Both the position numbers and the translations under genes were made by a program. From contig JALHDH010000124.1 in the NCBI GenBank assembly GCA_022839105.1, positions 1 through 17,693 on the forward strand: a stretch of 17,693 nt of DNA. Reading direction: 5' to 3'. Source of the DNA: a bacterium (lineage in GTDB: Bacteria; Vulcanimicrobiota; Xenobia; Xenobiales; Xenobiaceae). A model generated the notes under the pieces. That model was not told the origin of the DNA and did no database searches. It saw only the letters and a list, made by a program, of their open reading frames with translations. Positions 13,411-17,693 of the stretch are shown here, piece by piece. The stretch's first letter is position 1. Every line of letters begins with the position of its first letter.

Positions 13411-14934
13411 TCAGATTCCGTCACGGCAGCGCTTATATTCGATCCGGGCCTGGACTTCGACCTCGAAGGTCCGAGGCCAGGGCAGATCGACCACCACCCG
13501 GGTCAGATGCGGGCGGTGGCCCTCGAAGAGGGTCGGCGCGAAGTGCTCCTCGAAGAGCTGGACGACGCGCTCGCCCAGGAGCTCCTGGACCCGGGCACGG
13601 GTCTCCTCCAGGCGGGCGTCTTCCAGGCGCACGAAGGAGCCGCCCAGCGGAGCCGAGATCTCCTGGCGCAGCTCTGCCTGGAACAGGACGTCGTCGGCCA
13701 GGCGCTCCAGCAGGAAGCCCAGACGCGCGCCCTCGGTGGCGGGAGTGGGTCTGGCCGGGACCAGGGCCGCGCAGGCCAGGGCGGTGCCCAGGGTGTTCCC
13801 CGCCGTGTTCCAGCCGGCATAGCCGGCCAGCCGGGGGAAGACACCAGCCCGGAGCAGCTCATGCACCAGGGCCAGGTCCGCCCCGTTGGCCCGGGCCACG
13901 TCGGCCACGGCCACGCAGGCGCCCTCGTCCAGCGCGCCGCAAAGGGCCTCGACGAAGCGGGCTGCCCGGCGGCTGCGCTTCCGGAGGGGCCCCTGCCCGC
14001 TGGCCTCCTCCTGCTCGCCCCTGGGGCCATAGACCCACAACTGGCGGGTGGCCCGGTCACTCAACTCGATGCCGGCCGCCTGGGCCTGGGCCTGGACCAC
14101 GCCGGAAAGGCTGCGGTCCTCGTAGCGGGTGACTCGATCCAGGTCGGACCTCTTCGAGAAGTGGACCGAGAGCTCGGTCCCCTGGGCCAGGGCCCGGACC
14201 AGCATCAGCAGGGCCATCTCGTCGGTGCCCGGGGCCACCGTGGCCGGAGCCATGAGTTCCCCGATGGCTGCCTCCAGGCGGGCCGCCTCCAGGACGTTCA
14301 GGCCTTCGGTACGGCTATCGTCGATGCCCAGCAGCAGATGGTGCCAGTCGCAATCTGCCGCCCGGGACAGGGCCCTGAGGTTCAGATCCAGATTCCGCTC
14401 GCGGGCGTGGAGGTAGCTGTCGATCCAGGGGGCGGGGATGCCCCAGCGCAGGGACCGGACCTTCTCGGCGGCACCTGGAATCTGGCGCATCTCGCGGGAG
14501 AGCCACAACGACAGTTCGGTCAGCCGGGTGGCCATTTCGACCTCTTCCAGGCTGGTCTGGGTGGGGGCGGTGCGCATCAGGCTCATGAAGGCCCAGGTGG
14601 GGCGACGTTGGGACAAGAGGGCGAGGCGTTTGAGGTTCTTCAGGGCATTGTCCGCGGGAAGGTCGAGCCGGCGGGAGGCCACCAGCCCTCCCCAGACCAG
14701 CATGTCCAGCGAGAGGAGCAGGCCCGTCGGGGGCTTCGGTCGACGCCTCAGGAGGGCGTCCAACCAGTCCATCAGTCTTTCCGGGTTTCCCGGGGCCAGG
14801 TACCTTCCCAGTCGGGGGCGGGGGGGAGTCTCCAGGTGATGGCCGGCCATCTCCGCCAACCGGACCGGGAAGAGCCGGCAACAGGGCCGGTCATCCAGCG
14901 GGACCAGGGCCAGCCTCTGGGGAGGGGGGGTCAT
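13411..14934 (-). CDS. DUF4127 family protein
   Basis: The 507-residue protein matches the uncharacterised DUF4127 family. It opens with the family's LVPLDDRPCC motif (D14, D15, R16). Further conserved-looking blocks are SLDMLVWGGLVASR, LLLGIDDSRTEGLN, APGTDEMALLMLVRAL and YAGWNTAGNTLGTALA (W375 to G383). Length is typical for the family, and there is no signal peptide or membrane segment. The recurring acidic and asparagine-rich motifs suggest an enzyme active site, but no reaction is established. The ATG overlaps the stop of the TIM-barrel gene by 4 nt, so it depends on the same message as that gene and smc. A possible Ala/Arg-rich linker (EEASGQGPLRKRSRRAARF) lies near residue 310. Family assignment is confident; function is unknown. 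Confidence 0.85.
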   Translation of the reverse strand: MTPPPQRLALVPLDDRPCCRLFPVRLAEMAGHHLETPPRPRLGRYLAPGNPERLMDWLDALLRRRPKPPTGLLLSLDMLVWGGLVASRRLDLPADNALKNLKRLALLSQRRPTWAFMSLMRTAPTQTSLEEVEMATRLTELSLWLSREMRQIPGAAEKVRSLRWGIPAPWIDSYLHARERNLDLNLRALSRAADCDWHHLLLGIDDSRTEGLNVLEAARLEAAIGELMAPATVAPGTDEMALLMLVRALAQGTELSVHFSKRSDLDRVTRYEDRSLSGVVQAQAQAAGIELSDRATRQLWVYGPRGEQEEASGQGPLRKRSRRAARFVEALCGALDEGACVAVADVARANGADLALVHELLRAGVFPRLAGYAGWNTAGNTLGTALACAALVPARPTPATEGARLGFLLERLADDVLFQAELRQEISAPLGGSFVRLEDARLEETRARVQELLGERVVQLFEEHFAPTLFEGHRPHLTRVVVDLPWPRTFEVEVQARIEYKRCRDGI

Positions 14935-15641
14935 CTCGCTGGACGCGGCAGGGCGTCGATGGCCTTGCGGAAGGCCCCCACGGCGGCCCGGAGGCCTTCC
15001 GCCTCGTGCCCCGTCACCACCGCGCCGATGGCCAGGCCGCGGGCTCCGACCCGGTGGAGGTGCTGCACCTCGTCGGGGCGGACGGCCTTCTGGGTCGGCA
15101 CCACGACCGGGACCCCGGCGGAGCGCACCAGGGCGGCGTAACGGGTCAGGTCGGCCGCGGTCAACCGGGTGCGGTACTGGGGGCGGGGGATGATCGAAGA
15201 CTCGATCACCTGGACTCCCAGTTCGACCAGATCCTGGACGAATTCCGGAGTCCAGGTCGGATCCACGGCCACCATGTGCGCCATCTCCGACCAGTCCAGA
15301 TAGCCCGGCGGGGTGTGGTGGGCGAAGAGGTCCCAGAAGTCGAAGCCGGCCCCGCGGATCTCGGGAAGATCCTCTTCGGAGGGCAACTCCTCGGCGCCGG
15401 GCACGATCCCCACGGGGATCTCCAGCTCCCTGCGGATCTCCGCGATCCCCGCCTTCTCTTCGGACCAGGAACCGAAGCAGGTGCCGCTGGCGAAGTGCTG
15501 GCAGTTCAGGTGCACCTTGATCGCGTCGGCCCCCGCCTCGGCGGCGGCCCGGGCCAGCGTCAGGTCGTTGCGGGGGATGCTGACCAGCAGGAGGAATCGT
15601 TCCTCCAGGGCCTGGAGCAGCCGGTTCGGGTTGGGGTTCAT
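14931..15641 (-). CDS. Putative TIM-barrel protein, function unknown
   Basis: The 236-residue protein starts at ATG 15641, which overlaps the smc stop (ATGA), with GGAGG 10 nt upstream. A longer start would read through smc in another frame. The alternating pattern looks like a beta/alpha barrel of the ribulose-phosphate-binding type: FLLLVSIPRNDL, AGADAIKVHLN (K42, H44, N46), IPVGIVPGAEE, GFDFWDLFAHH, VQVIESSIIPRP, VPVVVPTQKAV, and a terminal GARGLAIGAVVTG that resembles a phosphate-binding loop. Barrels such as NanE, ThiG and HisF share this layout, but none of their diagnostic active-site motifs is clear. The cysteines in LNCQHFASGTC are unusual. A small-molecule isomerase, aldolase or epimerase activity is inference. 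It lies between smc and DUF4127, and the two small genes may act in one pathway. Confidence 0.75.
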   Translation of the reverse strand: MNPNPNRLLQALEERFLLLVSIPRNDLTLARAAAEAGADAIKVHLNCQHFASGTCFGSWSEEKAGIAEIRRELEIPVGIVPGAEELPSEEDLPEIRGAGFDFWDLFAHHTPPGYLDWSEMAHMVAVDPTWTPEFVQDLVELGVQVIESSIIPRPQYRTRLTAADLTRYAALVRSAGVPVVVPTQKAVRPDEVQHLHRVGARGLAIGAVVTGHEAEGLRAAVGAFRKAIDALPRPAR

Positions 15642-17693
15642 GCCAGGACTGCCTCCGGGGTGCGGGGCTCGGCGCGACGAAGGCCGGGACCTCCTCCTTC
15701 GAGCTTCTCGCCGTTCTCGCCTCGGAGTTCGACGCTCAGCAGGCGGCTGACCCCGGGCTCTTCCATGGTCACGCCGTACAGGCGGTCGGCGAACTCCATG
15801 GTCTTGCGGTTGTGGGTGATCACCAGGAACTGCGACGAGGTCGAGAACTCCAGCAGCCGCGTGGCCACCTTCTCGACGTTGGCGTCGTCCAGCGGGGCGT
15901 CGAGTTCGTCCAGCACCACGATGGGGCTGGGCTTGTGCGTCAGCAGCGAGAGCAGGAAGGCGATGGCCGAAAGGGCCCGTTCGCCCGACGAGAACAAGGT
16001 CAGGTTCTGCAGCTTCTTGCCCGGCGGGCAGGCCACGATCTCCACTCCCGATTCCAGCAGGTCCTCGGGGTCGCAAAGCTCCAGGCGGGCCCAGCCTCCC
16101 CCGAAGATCTCGCCGAAGAGGCGCCCGAAGGTCTCGTTGACCTGGTGGAAGACCGTCTGGAACTGGGTGATCGAGGCCCGGTCCATCTCGGCCATGATCC
16201 GCTTCAGGCCGTCCGAGGCCTCCTCCAGGTCCTCGATCTGGGCCTTCAACTCGACATGGCGGGTGCTCAGCCTTTCGAAGTCCTCGCGGGCTCCCAGGTT
16301 CACGCTGCCGAAGTTCTCCAGGAAGCCGCGCAGGCGCCGGGCCTGGGAACGGGCCTTCTCCAGGTCGAAATCGGCCGGCTCTTCCGGGGCCTCCTCCAGC
16401 TCGCCCACCTCCTCCAGGCGGGTGCGGGCCTGCTCGAGGCGGGCCTCCAGGCCGGCCAGCTCCACCTGGTGGCGGTGCAGCTCTTCGCCCAGCTCGCGGG
16501 CCCGGCGCGAGATCTCGGCGTGGCGCGCGCGCAGGGACTTCAGTTGGTCGTCCTGGCCCGAGGACTCCTGGCGCACCTCCGCCAGGGCCTTCTCCTCCTC
16601 CACCAGGCGTTGGGCCAGCAGATCCATGCGGGCCTGCAGCTCGGCGCCTTCCCGCTCCAGCTCGCGTCGGGCCACCCCGGCCCGCTCCACCTCGGCGCCG
16701 GCCGCGACCTGATCGGTCTGCAACTCGTCAAGCCGCTGGCGCACCCTGTGGATTTCGCGTTGACGCTCGGCCAGGCGCTGCGAGCGGCGCTCGGCCTCCA
16801 GCTCGGCCTCCATGACCTGCCGGCGCAGGCTCTCGCGCTGCACCTGCTGGCGGGCCTCCTCCTCCTGCGAGCGGGTCAGCTTCTCGCGCAGGTCATCCCA
16901 CTCTTCACCCAGTACGTCCAGGCGATCCAGGGCGGTCTTGCGTTCGGCCTCGTGACGCTGGCCCTTCTCCTCCAGGTTGCGGACCTCGGCCTCCAGCTTC
17001 TCGGCGGCCAGCAGCGCCCGGCGGGAATCCTTTTCCTGGCGGCGCAGCTCGGCCTCCAGGTCGGCCACCACCTGCCGGGCCCGGCGCGCGTCTTCGCGGG
17101 CCCGGGAGAGGGCCTGCTCGGCCTCGGCCAGCTTCGCCGATTCGGTCTCCTCCAGGCCGTGCAGTCGGGAGAGCTCTCCCTCCAGGGCCTTGAGCTCGGC
17201 GCGAGCCTGCTCGAGCTGGCGACGACGGGCCAGCATCCCCGAGCGATCGCCGCGCAGCGACCCTCCGGTCAGGGCGCCGGTGGGGGAGAGGTACTCGCCC
17301 TGAAGCGTCACCACGTGGGGGCGGCGGCCCCGGCAGCGGTCGTACGGGAGATCCTTCATGACCACGGTGCTCCCCAGCATCTGGGCCAGGACGGGCCGCA
17401 GTTCGGGGGCAAAGCCGATCAGGTCCAGGGCCTGGCCCACCACGCCCTCGCGGGTGGGGAGCGGAATCGGATCGCTCTCGCGGCGCTCCAGGTCCAGGGG
17501 CCAGAAGGTGACCCGGCCGGCGCGCTCCCGCTTCAGGCGATCCACCAGGCGCGAGGCGGTGTGGCGATCCCGGGTGATCACGTCGGCCAGGCGGCCGCCC
17601 AGGGCCGCCTCCATGGCCACCTCCAGGCCCTCGCGCACCTGGATCAGCTCGCCCACCACCCCCACGGTGCCCGGCTCCTTCCAGGCCAGGACG
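15638..17693 (-). CDS. smc: Chromosome segregation ATPase SMC, hinge and C-terminal half (5' end outside window)
   Basis: About 685 residues of an SMC protein are visible; the N-terminal head and first coiled coil lie beyond the window. The frame is open to the edge. The fragment begins in the hinge: GVVGELIQVREGLEVAMEAA, GRVTFWPLDL, and the VVTLQGEYLSPTGALTGGS loop. A coiled coil of about 330 residues rich in Glu, Arg, Ala and Gln follows. The C-terminal head carries the ABC signature (15980-15994) and Walker B VVLDELDAPLDDANV (LDELD at 15899-15913), plus a later ITHNRKTME switch region. SMC dimers with ScpA/ScpB condense and segregate the chromosome. The signature reads FSSGERALSA instead of the usual LSGGEKALTA. 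The stop overlaps the next start by 4 nt. Canonical SMC is favoured over the related RecN or SbcC because of the hinge and DDANV motifs. Confidence 0.93.
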   Translation of the reverse strand, partial: VLAWKEPGTVGVVGELIQVREGLEVAMEAALGGRLADVITRDRHTASRLVDRLKRERAGRVTFWPLDLERRESDPIPLPTREGVVGQALDLIGFAPELRPVLAQMLGSTVVMKDLPYDRCRGRRPHVVTLQGEYLSPTGALTGGSLRGDRSGMLARRRQLEQARAELKALEGELSRLHGLEETESAKLAEAEQALSRAREDARRARQVVADLEAELRRQEKDSRRALLAAEKLEAEVRNLEEKGQRHEAERKTALDRLDVLGEEWDDLREKLTRSQEEEARQQVQRESLRRQVMEAELEAERRSQRLAERQREIHRVRQRLDELQTDQVAAGAEVERAGVARRELEREGAELQARMDLLAQRLVEEEKALAEVRQESSGQDDQLKSLRARHAEISRRARELGEELHRHQVELAGLEARLEQARTRLEEVGELEEAPEEPADFDLEKARSQARRLRGFLENFGSVNLGAREDFERLSTRHVELKAQIEDLEEASDGLKRIMAEMDRASITQFQTVFHQVNETFGRLFGEIFGGGWARLELCDPEDLLESGVEIVACPPGKKLQNLTLFSSGERALSAIAFLLSLLTHKPSPIVVLDELDAPLDDANVEKVATRLLEFSTSSQFLVITHNRKTMEFADRLYGVTMEEPGVSRLLSVELRGENGEKLEGGGPGLRRAEPRTPEAVLA

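Noticed and set aside
13507..16712. Plus-strand ORFs at 13507-15141 and 15006-16712
   Set aside because: They are antisense to DUF4127, the barrel gene and smc. The second is Ser/Arg-rich, the usual shadow of a Glu/Ala-rich coiled coil.

Overview
This is a GC-rich chromosomal segment (about two-thirds G+C by eye, not counted) from a bacterium I cannot place to phylum. Genes are tightly packed, start codons are mixed (ATG, GTG, TTG), and strong GGAGG-type ribosome binding sites are common. A Sec signal peptide and TPR protein, an LplT-PlsC-type lipid enzyme and a POT peptide transporter suggest a two-membrane heterotroph, but this is inference. No tRNA, rRNA, IS element, phage gene or CRISPR array was seen.

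Layout. Positions 1-66 hold the first codons of a minus-strand gene that leaves the window. A divergent intergenic region (67-307) carries a LexA-like dyad and a sigma-70-like promoter. Next on the plus strand come a Pro/Gly/Tyr-rich tandem-repeat protein (308-1312, followed by a hairpin), a large alpha-helical protein with an internal four-cysteine zinc ribbon (1480-3375), a site-2-type intramembrane protease (3482-4336), and endonuclease III (4333-4956), which overlaps the protease gene by 4 nt. A secreted TPR protein (6666-4972) converges on nth. A second divergent region (6667-6902) leads to a plus-strand run: DHH/DHHA1 phosphoesterase (6903-7748), MFS-PlsC fusion (7786-9627), UPF0316/DUF2179 membrane protein (9787-10389) and methylmalonyl-CoA decarboxylase scpB (10454-11260). 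A long hairpin separates scpB from a convergent POT-family peptide transporter (13273-11411). The right end is a minus-strand operon of smc (3' part), a TIM-barrel-like protein and a DUF4127 protein, joined by 4-nt ATGA overlaps and closed by two tandem hairpins.

How the genes relate. Most are housekeeping or metabolic and not obviously connected. Three links deserve attention. The protease and nth are translationally coupled. The MFS-PlsC fusion looks like a lysophospholipid flip-and-reacylate module without the acyl-activating domain of Aas. The coupled smc, TIM-barrel and DUF4127 genes are the best candidate for an undescribed functional unit: two uncharacterised proteins are made from the same message as the chromosome-organising SMC ATPase. 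No defence system, biosynthetic cluster or mobile element could be supported.

Start codons were revised from ribosome-binding-site evidence for the zinc-ribbon protein (GTG 1480), the protease (TTG 3482), the MFS-PlsC fusion (TTG 7786) and the TIM-barrel protein (ATG 15641). The GC bias creates many long antisense ORFs, which were rejected.
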